NCBI GenBank assembly: GCA_002633005.1
Contig: NMRA01000140.1
Span: 608,367 to 672,366, forward strand
Source: Phoronis australis
Lineage: Eukaryota; Phoronida; Phoronidae
Direction of reading: 5' to 3'
Length of the DNA: 64,000 bases
Each line of letters starts with the position of its first letter. The first letter of the stretch is position 1. The notes under the pieces were generated by a model. It was given only the letters and a program-made list of their open reading frames with translations. It did no database searches and was not told the origin of the DNA. Shown one piece after another: positions 1 through 13,700 of this stretch. A program made the position numbers and the translations under genes.

Positions 1-600
1 TGTCGGCAGTAGCCGACAAATAATACTATAATACAGACTTCTGGACTAAAATGGCCGCAATATGCATCCACATTTGTACACATGGGCGCTTAAAAATCAT
101 AAGAAAGGGCAGGACTCACCAACAGCTAAACAACAAAACCATCACATGTGCGCCGGAAGTAGTTTGATAACGCAAGCGACATCTTATGGCAACAGGTGCT
201 TGTGGTCCACTTTATCCATTGGACTGTTTTTTCAGTTTCACTTTATCATTTTAACAATACTGATTACTGTTTGATCTTATATTATTTATGAATGTCATAC
301 TTGACAATTATTTTAAGACTTAATATTTTATCGCAAACATGTCTACGAGTATGAGCATGGCTAGTTTTCTCCCCTGTAAAACGTCACTTCCTTTTTGAAG
401 TTGTTGTCATAGTGTATTGTCAACAACGGTGTTGAACGAAGAACGGTTCATTCAATGCAATGCCAGACCTCGAGATTTAAACCAAAGGCAATCATCATTA
501 TGACGTGTTACGAATTTTGCTCAATCTTTAAGTCTCAGTTACGTCGAAAGAATGCAAGAATCACCCAAACGTGACAAACTAATATTATGACAAAGTCACT
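1..600. other. 5' flank of the first gene
   Basis: No gene is supported here. The window opens with a 7-bp perfect hairpin with a 4-base loop (1-18, arms TGTCGGC and GCCGACA). Bases 56-95 resemble the degenerate tail of the pearl-like repeats described at 11.4 and 36.4 kb (a CCACAT/ACATGGGCGC inverted pair). A CRE-like ACGTCAC followed by an ETS-like CTTCCT lies near 380-393, and a TGACGTG near 501, so a promoter for the downstream gene is plausible but unproven. Confidence 0.4.
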
Positions 601-1195
601 ATGAAGCACCTGTGTATTTCTAAAGCTGCTGATGTCGGGCTTCTGTCGGACGCTGTGAGACAGAGACTGGCTGCCAGAGCAGTCACTGTTACACATCCTC
701 TTAGTTTGTTCGATTTTGGAATAGATGGTGGTATTGCATATGGCCGGTTGCTGTCGCCATGTGTTGTAACTCCGGCGGTGTGTGCAAGTGGTCTTCCTAA
801 AATCTCGGACAAAATTCAGTTGAATTCTTTTAAAATGGAGAATCGAGTTGGGTCAGGTAGGACACTGCAGCGACCTGTTGGATCAGCAAGGACAATGCAC
901 CAACGACACACTCAAGGTTCTAGTCCACATAACCACTCAACAAGAACTTTAGCTAAGAACGAGTTCAAGACAATTAACGAGATTCGAAATCTTCTTGCGG
1001 GGCACAATAAATTAGCTAGAACTGGTGTTGGCTCAAGCAAAAACGATGACAGTCAGTACACTGACAATCAGAAAATATCTTTACCATCGGACAATGTGTA
1101 TAGCTTTAGCCTTCGATCTAATGACCAGACACTACAGTCTACTATAGACCTGGATGGCTTAAAGAAGACTTTGACGGAGGTCTGTGAGGAATCAG
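601..1195 (+). CDS. Exon 1 of the unrecognised coiled-coil protein
   Basis: Open from ATG 601 to the donor CAG|GTATGA and ends in phase 1. It encodes residues 1-198 plus the first base of Gly199. The alternative ATG at 835 is inside this exon. Its translation beyond the donor is non-conserved-looking and soon stops, which supports splicing here. Confidence 0.7.
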
Positions 1196-4100
1196 GTATG
1201 AACTTTTTTCCATTTTCTTATGCATGGAGTACAGTATTACTGGTAATATGCTATACCCAGGTTTACAGTATTATTACATAATATGGTACGTAAAGCGAGG
1301 GGTGAACTAGACTGAAATATTTCTGTGCCGGGACTTCGTAACCCCGGCAAACAGAAGTTGATCCAAAAGAAAACACGGCATGCACCTCATACTTTGTCTA
1401 TTTTAGATTCACGCAAGAATTGCTGTTATCATCAATTCTTATTATCATGATCACTGATCTAAATTCTTTTTGTGTGGAGCACGACAATTACTACATTGGC
1501 CATGTCTTTACAGCGCTACCTCATTGACTGAAATTAAATTACAATACTATTTACTGAAACTCAGGAACTAGATCCTATAGTTGAAACTAGTGTTTTTTAC
1601 CATTTGGATTCTGAATTTGAATTTGTTGTGAAAAACTATATTAGGTTGAATTTCCAAAATGTATATGTTACACATTATAGCCCATTGATGTTATTGTATT
1701 AGGTTAAGTAGACCAGTTTTTGTTTGGGATGGATGTGTTCACCTTCATGTGTTCATCATGGTAGATAATTGGCATTAGAGTTTTGATGTGGGACAAAAGA
1801 CGATGTGAGCTAGACTAGATTGATAAGTGAATTTGGAATCTACTGTTGTCTGGAGTTGAAACTGAACTTATGAGAAATATGTTATGACAGATTTGATTGT
1901 GACCTCATATCTTCCCAATTAGTCTGTAAATTGAATCACTGGCCTGTGACTTAGTAATGAGTTCATGTAGATATATCTGTGTGTCGTTTCTAGGAAAACT
2001 CTGTAATTAAAAACATAAATTTTTGTTGATTGGATTATAATATGTAAATAACGTATAGTACCTTGTAGCATATTTAAAGCACTGTGACATAATTTTGAGC
2101 ACCTTGTTACTACTAGGTTTCACCATCACTTTTCTACCTTGAAAGTGTGATGTTGATTGGTAGTCTAGTCATGAAAATTCAACATCTGTGCGTACAGCTA
2201 TTTATAGCTATTAAATTAGATTTAGTTTCACTACAGCCCTCAAATGAAAATGATGGATGTTTTCTCAGCCACTCTGTTCAATGAAACTGTCAGCTCAGGT
2301 CTACAGATCTGATGAATATTTCTCTCTTTCTTCAGGAGTTGCTGACGAGACTGGAAGCCTGTCTAGGCCACACACCAGGAGAAGTCGTAAAAAGTCATCA
2401 AAAAGTCGCAGGACTGCAAAGGAAAAAATGCATCCAAAAAAATTTAAAGATGTTAAACCGAATGACATAAAATCAGGAACAGCAATGTCAGGATTTATGA
2501 TAATTAACAGTGCTATGCCAACTGTGCCTGCCAAAAGTTCTCCAAACAACAAAGGTGCTAAGACTAAACCGATCACGATTTCTCAGCCAAACACTCCTAG
2601 AACTTCAACTATTACTGGCAATCCTTTGAAAAGTCCTTCCAGGTCTGGTTTGCGTTCTTCTCAAGAGGAAGCGAAGTTAAACACGACTAGTCCCATCAGA
2701 AGTAAGATCACCAAGGTATATTGTTCAGAGAAGCTGTCAGGGAGTGTTGTGTCTGATGGCATATTGATACCGTGTGCTCCGCCTGTCACACCTACATCAG
2801 GTAAAGAGATGCCTTGAGGTTCTCATGTTTTACTTTGCAATTTGACCTGGTTAGCTGGCCAAAAAAATCGAATTGGACAATCCCTCATGAAATTGGTCTC
2901 ATATTATTTGTTACTATGGCAATAATCCATTTTTAGTGTTGTCAACTACCCAATTCACATCATAGTGGATGCACACGTGCCATTTTCGAATTAGCTACTG
3001 TAGGATTGTTGGCTTCAACGTTTTAGTTAATGACGGAAAAAGAATATGTTAACGGCAAGGAAAAATGAGACTAAGAAGGCCCAATTCGATTTTTGTTGTA
3101 GCCATGAGAAACAGGGCGATAGTATTAATTGTGCAGGTCTGCCATACTAGGAATGCTCATGAATTCATTACCTTAAAGTCAGCCCTTCATTAGCAATGAA
3201 TTTTCTTTTTGGAAAATTTATTAATTTGCTTAATTATTCTAAAAATTTATATAGTGGTCTGCACTATGACTCAGTTTGAAAGTTGTGTTCACTATGCTTT
3301 TAGGTAGTTAAATTGATGCAGATAGGCATTCTTTTCTTTAAAAAGAAATAGCGGCTGCCTACATGTACATGTTCAATTTCCTGCATGGTTTCACTCACAA
3401 GTGCCTGACTGCTCCGTGTCACAATATTGCTGGTCTCAGCTGATTTTTTTTAAAACGCGACCTACTAAATTAGTGCCTCACTGTTGCAGCAATTTTCATA
3501 ACACCGAATGACCAGAACCAACATGAATTTTCTTTTTGAAGTTTAATTGGTCTGGTCTAGTTTAATTTCATTCATTTTGAAAATTTGCTATAGCACTCAA
3601 TGTACTACTAGTAGCCGACATGATGTGTGAATCTGTTGGCATATTTTGCCACAAGCTTGTGGTCAAGCTAATGCCCATTATGGACTGACCACTTGAAATG
3701 CAACCTGTCATTGGATTAAAAAAATTCTGTGAACTCCCCCAAGTACGTCTGTAAGGGAACGATAATTTTTGAAATGGGCATGTGAGCCTTTTGGATATTA
3801 AATTTAATGACAATAAGTGATCGACTAACTCTGTTTTGCTTAGAGGAAACGAGGGTTTATAACCACTTAAAAATATTTAGCGAGACTACATTGGTCTGGT
3901 TAAAACTCCCGCAGTCATGTTCAAATCATGTTGTCACACTTGATGGTTCAACTTTGTTATGCGTCTAAATAGTGCATGAACAATCATCCATTTTGCACCT
4001 GCCATTACGTGTAATGGCTTCACGATGCTGCTCTATTTTAGATATGCTTCGGAAGTACGAGTACGTTCCAAGCATGGGCGATGTAAAAGCACAGCGCCTA

Positions 4101-4810
4101 TTACGGATTAAACTCCAGGCAATTGAAAAGAACTTTAAAAAGAAGCAGGATAAGATATTAAAGGATCGTGCAAAACAAGAGGAGCAGTTAGCAAAGGAGC
4201 GTGAAAAAATGAAGCGACATCGACAGCGTCAAGAGGTATGCAATCCTAACACCTAAAATTTCAACTTTACAGTATTTGGCAGGAACCATCCCATTATTTA
4301 CTAATATTAGACAACAATAGGTTAATTGACTGATTAATGTGTGTGGTAAAATCTCATTAATTTTGGTCAAATTTACCCGTTTCTCATTTTCCAAAGACTA
4401 TTAGCGTTGCGAATGCACTTAATTTTTCTAAACTGGGAAGAATCAAGTGCTCAGCATTACTGGAAACAACGTAGGTCAACAAGTTGCTTCATTGTGGTGG
4501 GATATTTTATGTGCCAAACACAACAATCTCAAGCATTCACTTCCAGTACCAATGACTAAATTTCAAGTTTTTCCAAGCTCAGTTAACCATAAGCACTTCT
4601 CGTCTAGCTGGGTTCAATAAAAAAGTCGCGACCTTTATTGCAGTGGTGCAAGTCCTCAATCGAATTAGTTTCTCTCATGAAACACGGGTTTAGCGGCTTT
4701 CATTGGTTTTTACTCTATTCCAGATCTACGCTCTTAATGCTGTGATGACCAAGTTAGAGAATGATCGGTTCATTTCTTATTGCAAAAGTAAAGGCATTCC
4801 TGTCAGCTGA
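601..4810 (+). CDS. Unrecognised basic protein with C-terminal coiled coil (4 exons)
   Basis: Exons 601-1195, 2336-2800, 4042-4235 and 4724-4810 join in frame (phases 1, 1, 0) to give 446 residues. I do not recognise the family. Residues 1-198 are polar and Ser/Thr-rich. Residues 209-234 form a dense Arg/Lys cluster that could be a nuclear localisation signal. Residues 240-353 are Pro/Ser/Thr-rich and look disordered. Residues 355-418 are a highly charged, probably helical coiled-coil segment, and the last 28 residues look like a compact conserved tail. All introns use GT-AG. The start is uncertain: the ATG at 601 has a weak context, while an in-frame ATG at 835 (residue 79) has a strong AAAATGG context, and residues 1-78 could be translated leader. 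No signal peptide or membrane segment is visible. The first AATAAA after the stop is at 5643-5648, implying a 3' UTR of about 0.8 kb. The consistent splice phases make a real gene likely; its function is unknown. Confidence 0.75.
2336..2800 (+). CDS. Exon 2 of the unrecognised coiled-coil protein
   Basis: Acceptor TCTTCAG at 2329-2335 and donor CAG|GTAAAG after 2800, entered and left in phase 1. It carries the Arg/Lys-rich cluster (residues 209-234) and the Pro/Ser/Thr-rich segment ending PVTPTS. Confidence 0.75.
4042..4235 (+). CDS. Exon 3 of the unrecognised coiled-coil protein
   Basis: Acceptor CTATTTTAG and donor GAG|GTATGC, entered in phase 1 and left in phase 0. It encodes the coiled-coil segment beginning LRKYEYVPSMGDVKAQ and ending in a run of Glu, Lys and Arg. 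This is the most conserved-looking part of the protein. Confidence 0.75.
4724..4810 (+). CDS. Terminal exon 4 of the unrecognised coiled-coil protein
   Basis: Acceptor CTATTCCAG, phase 0, 28 codons and TGA at 4808-4810. It adds the tail IYALNAVMTKLENDRF... ending GIPVS. It is too short to stand out as an ORF and is supported only by the acceptor, the phase and the fit to the preceding helix. Confidence 0.65.
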   Translation: MYALNAVMTKLENDRFISYCKSKGIPVS

Positions 4811-5880
4811 TTCTACCTGTGCATCCAGGAGAGGAATTTTACCTTATCAGTATTATGTCAATCATGCATAAATGTTGTGACATAGTTGATTGAACCAATT
4901 TCGGTCATCCACATGTTCAATATTTGTTAAACATGCGATGAATAAGGGTACGAGATAAGCGAAGTAGTTCATTGATACAAACTGATACAGTTAAAACTCA
5001 TTACAGTGTACCTTGTTTTAAATTTTACATAAATTGTAGGCAGCTTACACAAGTTTACTCTGGTTACAAGTTATCGTTTAACACACAAATGTTGAAGGTC
5101 TATTAGTGTATGACTAAACTGAAAATTTACAGTAATTGAGATCGAAATTGTTGAGTTATTTTTATTAATTTATGCATAATTGTATAACATGCTCAGATAT
5201 TTACATTTTTATACTCTTGCAGTAAAGAATAATTCTTGAAAGCGCTTTACATTGATAAGAATTTAAATGTAACTTTTCCTTAAAAGAAATCATGCTGTAG
5301 GATATTAGATGGATAGTTGTGATGTTGCTCATTTTTTTTTCTTTGCATATACCCGGACAGCTGATCCAGTGTCAACAATTACACTATCGTGTGATACTCA
5401 ACAGATGTCAGTGTTTTAATGGCTCCTACACTCGACATTTGTAATTTCACTCTTTTGCGTGGAAATGTTGCTTACATGCAAGCAAACAGTAAAACTTGAT
5501 CCAAATGGAAGGATTTTATACAAGTTATGCGAATTACGGCTTATCTGACGCGCTGAATGCACAAACTAGACCAACTGATCTTTGTTGGACTTGAGATGAC
5601 TAAAAACCCGATTTAACTATTGTACGGTTCTTCTGGAAATGAAATAAAACAACTGATGTGCATGAAATATATTAAACATAAATGCCTTAAGTGCCCTATT
5701 TTATAGGACAAATATATGCATGAACTATTATTTAAATGAGATTTACACTTATTAAGCAACTTGTTTTTAAAAAGTTTGCAAATGTATTCCTTCCCAAAAC
5801 AGCATTATAGCAAATTTTTGTACCAGAGCTAACAAACAAGTGCATTGCAGAATCTGGATTTCTTATTTTACAAGAAACGT

Positions 5881-6026
5881 AATAAATCCAAATTGTCTGT
5901 AACAAGCACCCAATACTGGCCGGTTATGGCCATTATATGTTTTATCCGTTACTAATAAATGCAAATTGTCTGTAACAAGCACCCAATACTGGCCGGTTAT
6001 GACCATTATATGTTTTATCAGTAACT
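5881..6026. repeat. 73-bp tandem duplication
   Basis: Two adjacent copies (5881-5953 and 5954-6026) are nearly identical, and a fragment of a third starts at 6027. Each copy begins with AATAAATSCAAATTG, so the duplication also multiplies a polyadenylation-type hexamer downstream of the first gene. Confidence 0.9.
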
Positions 6027-7142
6027 AATAAATGCATACAAAAGTGTGTAATAATATCTCATTTGTGCCCAGTAACAGTTAGCTTACTTGCACATTGCAT
6101 TTTTACGCAAATCTCAATTTTAAACTTTGATAGCGCATATTGTGGACAGACGCACCATAAATTCAGTTCAAAGATTCAAGACCAAGGAATACGCTGTACC
6201 AACAGAGTAGTTGTTTTTTTTTCTGAACATACTTGTACCATGGTCCGTACATAGATCAGATACTTTGGTATACATGGCATATGCTTGACCATAAATATTT
6301 GCCAGAAATCCCTACAGCTTTACACTTAAACACAGCTGAACTTTTTAAATGCACCTAAGAGAACCCGCAAAAGTGGAAATTATGCGCCTACATGAAAATA
6401 CGAAGCTTTTCACTAATTTCCAATTGAACAAGTTTGCAAAGGAACAAAATCAATTGCATATTTTTCTTAAATGAAATACCTAGATGTTGGTAAGCTCTAA
6501 GTTACATTTAAATAATAAGCAATAAAATCTTCATCCTATCATCATGCACACTACATCATAGCATTTGGTCCTCCAATCGCAACATTATCACAACAACCTA
6601 ACAGAACAACTACTACACTCTACCATTCAGTCCTGTACCGGCAAGCCTAAATGTTCCATCAAATCAAGAGAATGCGTACAAGCTGACTAGAATCCCAGGA
6701 TTTAACTCCCTGAGTTTTTGCTCAAGTTCAAAAAGTCACCAGCAAAATCAAACACGGAATACAACTGAAGACTGCTACAATTATACCCAAATAAAATTTT
6801 GATAAAGCAGCCATGACAACAGTGAAAATGCATATTAGATTGTTTACAAATGCCGCTAACTTCCACGCTATTCTAAGCACAATACCATTCAGCTTGAAAA
6901 ATCTCAATAGCAATGAGTCATAGAGAGAGAATCTACGACCCAAGTCGGCGATAGTGTCCGTTCTGTCCTTATTTTTGGGTCCTTGTGGGTAGCAAGTACC
7001 CAAAATTTATTATCAAGCACTGATATTTTTTTTACAGTTTTGTAAGTGTTTTGAGAAGTGATTATCACTAATTTCAAAACTATAACAAGAATCTGCAAAC
7101 TCCAGTTACCACCAAGACTAACCTTATCAATCTTAGTTCTTT

Positions 7143-7152
7143 TTTATTTATT
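7143..7152 (-). terminator. Probable polyadenylation signals of the CoA-transferase gene
   Basis: Two overlapping AATAAA hexamers are read on the minus strand (AATAAATAAA), about 330 bases downstream of the stop codon at 7480-7482. These are the first such signals after the stop. Confidence 0.5.
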
Positions 7153-7479
7153 TGTCAAATAAATTTTAAATCAAAATCTTAGAATAAAGTATACCGGCTG
7201 GACACAAAGTAGGACATCAAGATAAAAATAAAGGTTATAGTCGTTTCATACAACAACTAAAAAACGTAAACATAAGACAAATAACTATATGTTTCTTACT
7301 TAACAACATCGCACTTGCAGCCATGCTTCACAGATACGAATTCAATAGTTCAGTATTATCTATCGCTGCAGTTAAACTGCAGTTATTTCTTAACACTCAC
7401 AAGTCAAAAGAAGAAACTAGAAGACCAAGATTGAAAAAGCAATAACCTATAAGGACCATTACTTATGACTGGACCATTC

Positions 7480-7796
7480 TTAATGTGGAGAAGGCATACA
7501 CTTCAATCGCTCAAATGTTGCCTTTTCTAAATACTCTCTGTGGTCAGGATGAGCTATTTTGATAAGTTCGTACGCTCGTTGTCTCAGATTCTTGCCAAAG
7601 AGGTATGCAATACCATATTCTGTTACAATGTAGTGCACATGAGCTCTTGTTGTGACAACACCGCCCCCCTCTTTGATGTACGGCACAATCTTGGTGTCGC
7701 CATTCTTCGTCGTGGAAGGCATGGCAAGGATGGGCTTTCCTAACCCGTCTGAGCTTTGAGCTGCACCGCGTAGGAAATCCACTTGACCTCCGACCC
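7480..7796 (-). CDS. CoA-transferase terminal exon 8
   Basis: Acceptor TATTCTTAG, entered in phase 1, with stop TAA at 7482-7480. It encodes GVGGQVDFLRGAAQSSDGLG, then the end of the catalytic domain (TEYGIAYLFGKNLRQRAYEL) and a final helix (HPDHREYLEKATFERL). Confidence 0.93.
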
Positions 7797-10700
7797 CTAA
7801 GAATACAAACAATGCTGACTGATGCTCCAATTGAAAAGTGATGGAAATAATTCATGAAAAATTAGTATGCAAATTGTCCATGAAGACCTTATCCAAAACA
7901 AAGATTGTACTCCCTGAAATAATACTCACTGAAATAATTATCAATGTTTAGTAACTTTCTGATAGCGATAGCTTGAACTACAGATTAAATACACAAAATC
8001 ATAGAAGACTTAACCAGAAATTTAAATAATACAAAATTGTCCCAAAAATTGAAATGAGATGCATTGTTCAGCTCAAGTACTGTATAATGTTAAACCGTCA
8101 TCAGCGAAAAAGTTTTGCCTGCAACAAATGCCATGTGTAACAATTACTAGGTTCAAATATGTCAAAATTACTTGCAACTTTATATTTCTTCACAAGGTTA
8201 TGATATTGCTAAATGTTAGTCATCTCATGACATGATGCAAGAGTTCAAGTTTGAATGCGTTTTTGCACAAAATACACAGAACACGTGTATCAATCCTGTG
8301 CAAAAATTTGTTTAAGCTTTTCTTGATGTCTCCCAGCTATGAAACCAAAAAAGAAGCCTTCCTGACTGCATTCTTCAGCGTACCGTTACTTGAAAGTCTC
8401 ACAATTACACTCCTGTGGAGGCACTGAGCACTCAAGATTCTCATCAACCAACTTTGAACTCTATGGCTGTAGACAGTTTACTAACAAACTTAAGGTGACA
8501 CATTATATCTTTCAGTTCGTGGCCCCTTTTAATCAAATGTCATACACATGGTCTTAGCTAAGACAGTCATATCTTGAATTTTTATTGGTAGACAAACCAT
8601 TAACATGGTTTAAAGAAGTTGAACCTGAATGTGAGCAGCAATCACGCCGACACAGTAACAAGTTTAGCTCTTTCAAAAACTGTAACTTCGCTTTCGCAAT
8701 AGAGCAGTACGTGTGATTGTCTTTTCAAGACAAGCGGACGTATGACCTTTGATAGACCAGGCCCATGAACACTGACCTGAGTAGAGCCTGGTGCCGATGG
8801 AGTCAGACACAACCTGACCCGTAAGGTCAACCTCGATACAGGAGTTGATGGCAGTTACCTTGGGGTTCTGCATTATGATGGGAATACTGTTGACAAAGCC
8901 TATGTCATTCATCACTGAAACAACAAGATTAAGACTCACTACATTGTAATACAGTGAGCAACATTGCGTAACAGTCCATTCATCAAGCTGTAATCAATGC
9001 AAGACAACAACAATCTTCTTAAAAATAAAAATAATCAACAAAGGTGCTGAGAAAGTCCTAAATCAACTGCTGCCAGTGACTCCACTATAACAGCTTGCGT
9101 AATTTTTCTCCAAGTTCTGTTATAAGGCCTGTGAAATAACAAGCAGACGAGCCAAAATGACAACAGAAAGATGGGAAGACAACTACGCAGGTGCGCCTAC
9201 AAATTTTTTGTGAGTGCACAATAAATGTAAACAAAACTCCACATAAGATTTTCTTTACTTAGTTTGAAACGGACAAAAACATGATGGGAAAGTAGTTAGA
9301 AAATCATTTACTATAAAGTATAGCAGCATCACGAACCAAAAACAGAAAATCAATCAAGGAATAACATGACATATGCCTATTAAGCTGAATCATTCATTTT
9401 TTACGCTAATATCAAGTCTGTTTTTAATGATGTTTTTAGCTTTATTTCTCAAAAAACAGACAGTATACAGTAAAATTTCCAAAAGCCGGATCCAACTAGA
9501 CCAAGAGACTTTGTCCAAAGAAAGGCAAAATTAGACTTGTTGTATAAAGGGTTCAGCACAAGAAATAAACACAACCTTGCTTGCCTACATTGAGCCAAGA
9601 TTCGACTTTCGTCATCCAGACTTATGCTAGGCTTACTGTTACTGCAATAACTTTTCTCAATTACAAAACTTAACGTGACTTGTTATAACGACGACTGTTT
9701 TAGAAAAACTTAGTACGAATAAAGAGTGCTTTCGCGAGGACCTCACACAAATACCTTACCAATGAATGGATTGTTATCCATAAAGTCGTAAAGTTTCTTG
9801 GTTCCAACCGCAAATCCACCAACAATCTTGCCTGTGTGGATGGTCTTCTTAGCGTTGGTGATGACCCCTTTGTCCACCAAGTCAATAATCCCATCGCTGT
9901 GTAGTGATAGTGAATACGTACAGTCACAAAAATACGTTATGTATGAGCTGTTATTAACGTCTCATTATTGACTTGATATTTTGAGTACTACTATTAAAAT
10001 TACTGATCAAATTTTAATACGCTATATATATATATCATGCATTTAATTTTAAATATTTTATATACTACGGTGTACTTCCATGACAAACCCACTGGAGCTC
10101 CCCCTAGGTGCAGTGAGCTGTGACTAGCTACTGATAGCACTGAGGCCATCTCTTTACAGTCAGTCTTTTAAGAGTTAGCTAGCTGAATCAGGTCACTGAG
10201 TCTTGGACATTTCAAGGTAACAATTAGTGTCACCAGGCAATGCACGAGCTTGCTATTTCACTTACACTAATTGGCCATTGTGTTAGTTAATGCATACATA
10301 CAATGTTTTGTCACTCCAATGACAGGATATTAAGCAATTTAAAACAAGAGCAACACAAAGCTGTGAAATGCACCCATGGTAACAAAAACCTATTTCCTTA
10401 ATTTCATGAAAATCCAGCACGAAAATCCAAAGATACAGAGGCAAACAAAAAGTCATAAACATTATTGCCACTAGGAGACACGAGCAGCGATAGCTGGAGC
10501 TTCAGGAAAAAAGTCGTCACCTGTAGTTAAGTTTATAGAAATACAATTGCCAAAATTGTCAAAGATGCTGTAAAGGTTTAAAGAGAGACAGCCGTAGATA
10601 CAAAAAACAAAATTACAACCAGAGAGTGCCATTGCATTTGGGTTGATTTGAAAATCAACATTAGATGTGATCATCTCAACAGGAACACATCTTCATATTT

Positions 10701-13700
10701 CCATATACCGAGAGGATCGACAGATACAGGGGAAGACACCCAAAAAACAAGACTCGTAAATATTAAAAATGGCCCCTAGAAGTCGAAAAACATGTTGAAC
10801 CAGTCCCAAAATAAAAATGCATAGTTGTCTCCTTAAAAAAATCCAAGTGCCAAATTTAATGAAAATCTAACAAGGAGCTCCAAAAATACAGACTGGCAAA
10901 CATTACGAAAAAAATTGCCAATAGGGGATCCATCCAAAACACATCGTCATCTGTCATCAGCTTTATATAAACTAAAGACCTAACAAAGGGTTCAGGAGAT
11001 ACGGTTACGGATGCAAACAAAACAAAATTGCATTAGAGGGTGCCACAGTAGTTGGACCCGTCTGAAAATCATCAATTTTCAAAACGATTGTACAAGCATT
11101 TAAGCAGATAGAGAGGAGGGCGTCAAAAAATTTGAAAAGAATAAAAATAGCCACTAGGGGGTGCAGTCCCTGCTGAATCTGTTTGAAATTGGGAAGGTGT
11201 CGTTAACATTTCAATAAAAATGCTCCTGTCGAATTTCGTGAAAATGTATCAAGGAGTTAAGCAGATATACAGACAAACTTAAAAAAACTAAAAGTTGTCA
11301 CTAGGGGGCACATCAGTTGTAATGTCCATCTGAAAATTGCCCAGTTTCATAGGTAGCACATGCCAAATTTCATAAAGATCCTCCAAGCCGTTTAGGAGAT
11401 ACAGCAGTAGAGGCCAAATGCTCGGACACTGATGACGGCACTATGAACCCCCATATGTACGTGGTCTCATAAAAACTGGATCCCAAGTCAAGTAACTGTG
11501 CTCAATACATCATGAATTTTGTACAGACATACAACACAGCTTCAGAAGATTGCAAATGATAACATGTGTCACTATTCGGCTTTACTTGTAAGAATCAAAT
11601 TTTAATAGGACTGTTGTTACCCCAATGGCAAAAACATACCAATCATATAAAAGCAAAGCATTTTTAAATTAGCAATACCGCATAGCAATACAGACAAGAA
11701 ATGTAACAATTACCAAAAAAGCTACAGTTTGGCATGTATGGTAAAAGAGGATGATGTTTAATCTAAAATGCATTAAACCTGTAAGATGTGGTAACTATTG
11801 TGACGTAAACACATTAGTGGTTTGTGCTGTTCCCCAAGTTGGGTGATACTCAGTCAGAGTTAGCACAGCGTGTTACCTAAACATCTCCGAGTGAATGCCC
11901 AGGTCTCTGTGGCTCCAAAGACTGGCAAGGACAGTGTCTGGGATGGTACCAATACCTGGCAAAAAGAAGACTCAAGTCAGCACATATCACTTCAACACAG
12001 ACACATTTATGAGAACAACAAAACCCTAAAGTTTGTTAAATTTAAAATCGTTTCTAAGGCATCTTTATGTCATGCTTTCAATTATCATTTAATAGACTCA
12101 AATGTAAATGCACCTAAAATCAAATAAAACTGGCCAGTTAATACTAAACATTTGACATACAATATTTTGTTTCAGTGACAGTACGAAAGCTATTTCATAT
12201 CAACACAATCTCATTTTTTAATGGGCGTAATGTGACAAAAGCCATTTTATGGATTATTCCAGTGTTGTTTTCTGGGCAAGTCAGTTTGGACCACCCAACC
12301 ATAATGTTTTGAAACGACAATCAGTTGAAATCTGCTGTGTCCCCAGATGGTGACAGAGTGAAGTGTGCTATCTACTTTAATTGCGAACATGGCTATTACC
12401 AACGCCATGGAGACAACCATTTACTACAAGGTTGCAGAGTGCTATGAGCACCTTTATTCAAGATGTGAGGCACTTAACACTCACCCATCTGTAAGGTAGA
12501 GCCATCTTGCACGAGATTGGTGGCAATTATTCGCCCAATCTGTTCCTCGACTTCCGTGGCTGGCGGTAGGTGGAGCTCCGGCAGAGGTATATCCCCTTCC
12601 ACCAGGGCGTCTATATGGGACACGTGCAGGTTTCCATCACCAAACGTTCGCGGGCAGTTGGGGTTGACTTGAGCTAAACGCGAAACAAGAGTCTTCTTAC
12701 ACACAGGTGAACTTTCTAAGCAACATATTTTACAATATCAGTTATTCTTTAGTTTTGCAGACATGTGGCTAAATACACCAACAAGTCAATAACGCCCTCC
12801 ACAATCTTAACTGACAAAAGCAATGACATGTAAATACAGTTAGGCAGGTGTAAACATCTGAAATTTCATAGCCTAGAAAGCTACATGGGGATATACAGCA
12901 CACATCACAAATTTGTGTTAGAAATTGGTCGACGACCGGTTGTCGACTCATTGCCGACCAGTCGAACAAAAATTCAAAATGTGAGCTGTAGTATCAATTT
13001 AAAGTTAAGGCCAAACATAGATGGCTGAGTTGTGTATATATCCATGTTAGCATTTCAAAGACTGTTTATGACACAGGCTGTGGGCATCTGACTCTGAATG
13101 CAAAAACACTGCTACGCCATCTGTTGGCAATAGGGTCGAATGAGTCAACTATGACACAACTCAAACAAACCCACCAATAATATGCTTGGCATTCTGAATG
13201 GCGGCCCTAGTACAATCCACGCTCGCTCCCAGTGAGCAGTAGCCATGTTTGTCCGGCGGAGACACCTGAATGAGCGCAGTGTCAATCTTGACAATGTTAC
13301 GTCTAAACAAGTGCACAGTCTCACACAAGAAGATAGGCACAAAATCACCCCTTCCTTCATTCACTGCTTTACGGGCATTTCCAGAAATGAAGAGATTCTG
13401 TGCACGGAAAATACCTGTAAAAAGAAGACACCATATGAGTAAGGCAAATACTGGTGGAAGAGCTCCGGAATGGCTCAAAACTTTCAAAAAATTTCCAAAT
13501 ACGTATGTCAGTTCAATAATCTACTCATGGACAGAATTGGGACTGGATACAACACCTGAAATGTGAATGTCTACAGACTTGGTCTTTCACCAGAAACAAC
13601 CTGTACCATAATTGCATAATAACACTTTCATAAGACAAAGTCGCAAATGAACAATTCTACCTTTGAGTTTGTTAAAAAGATACTTAGAAAAACATTGTAT

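Larger units (their letters stand above)
4811..7479. other. Intergenic region between two convergent genes
   Basis: It contains the 3' UTR of the upstream gene (AATAAA at 5643-5648 and further copies at 5881, 5954 and 6027) and the 3' end of the minus-strand CoA-transferase gene. Two overlapping AATAAA signals for the latter lie on the minus strand at 7143-7152, about 330 bases past its stop. I see no other gene. Confidence 0.5.

Noticed and set aside
7540-7855. Plus- and minus-strand ORFs overlapping the last CoA-transferase exon
   Set aside because: They are alternative-frame shadows of exon 8; the exon frame carries the conserved family motifs.
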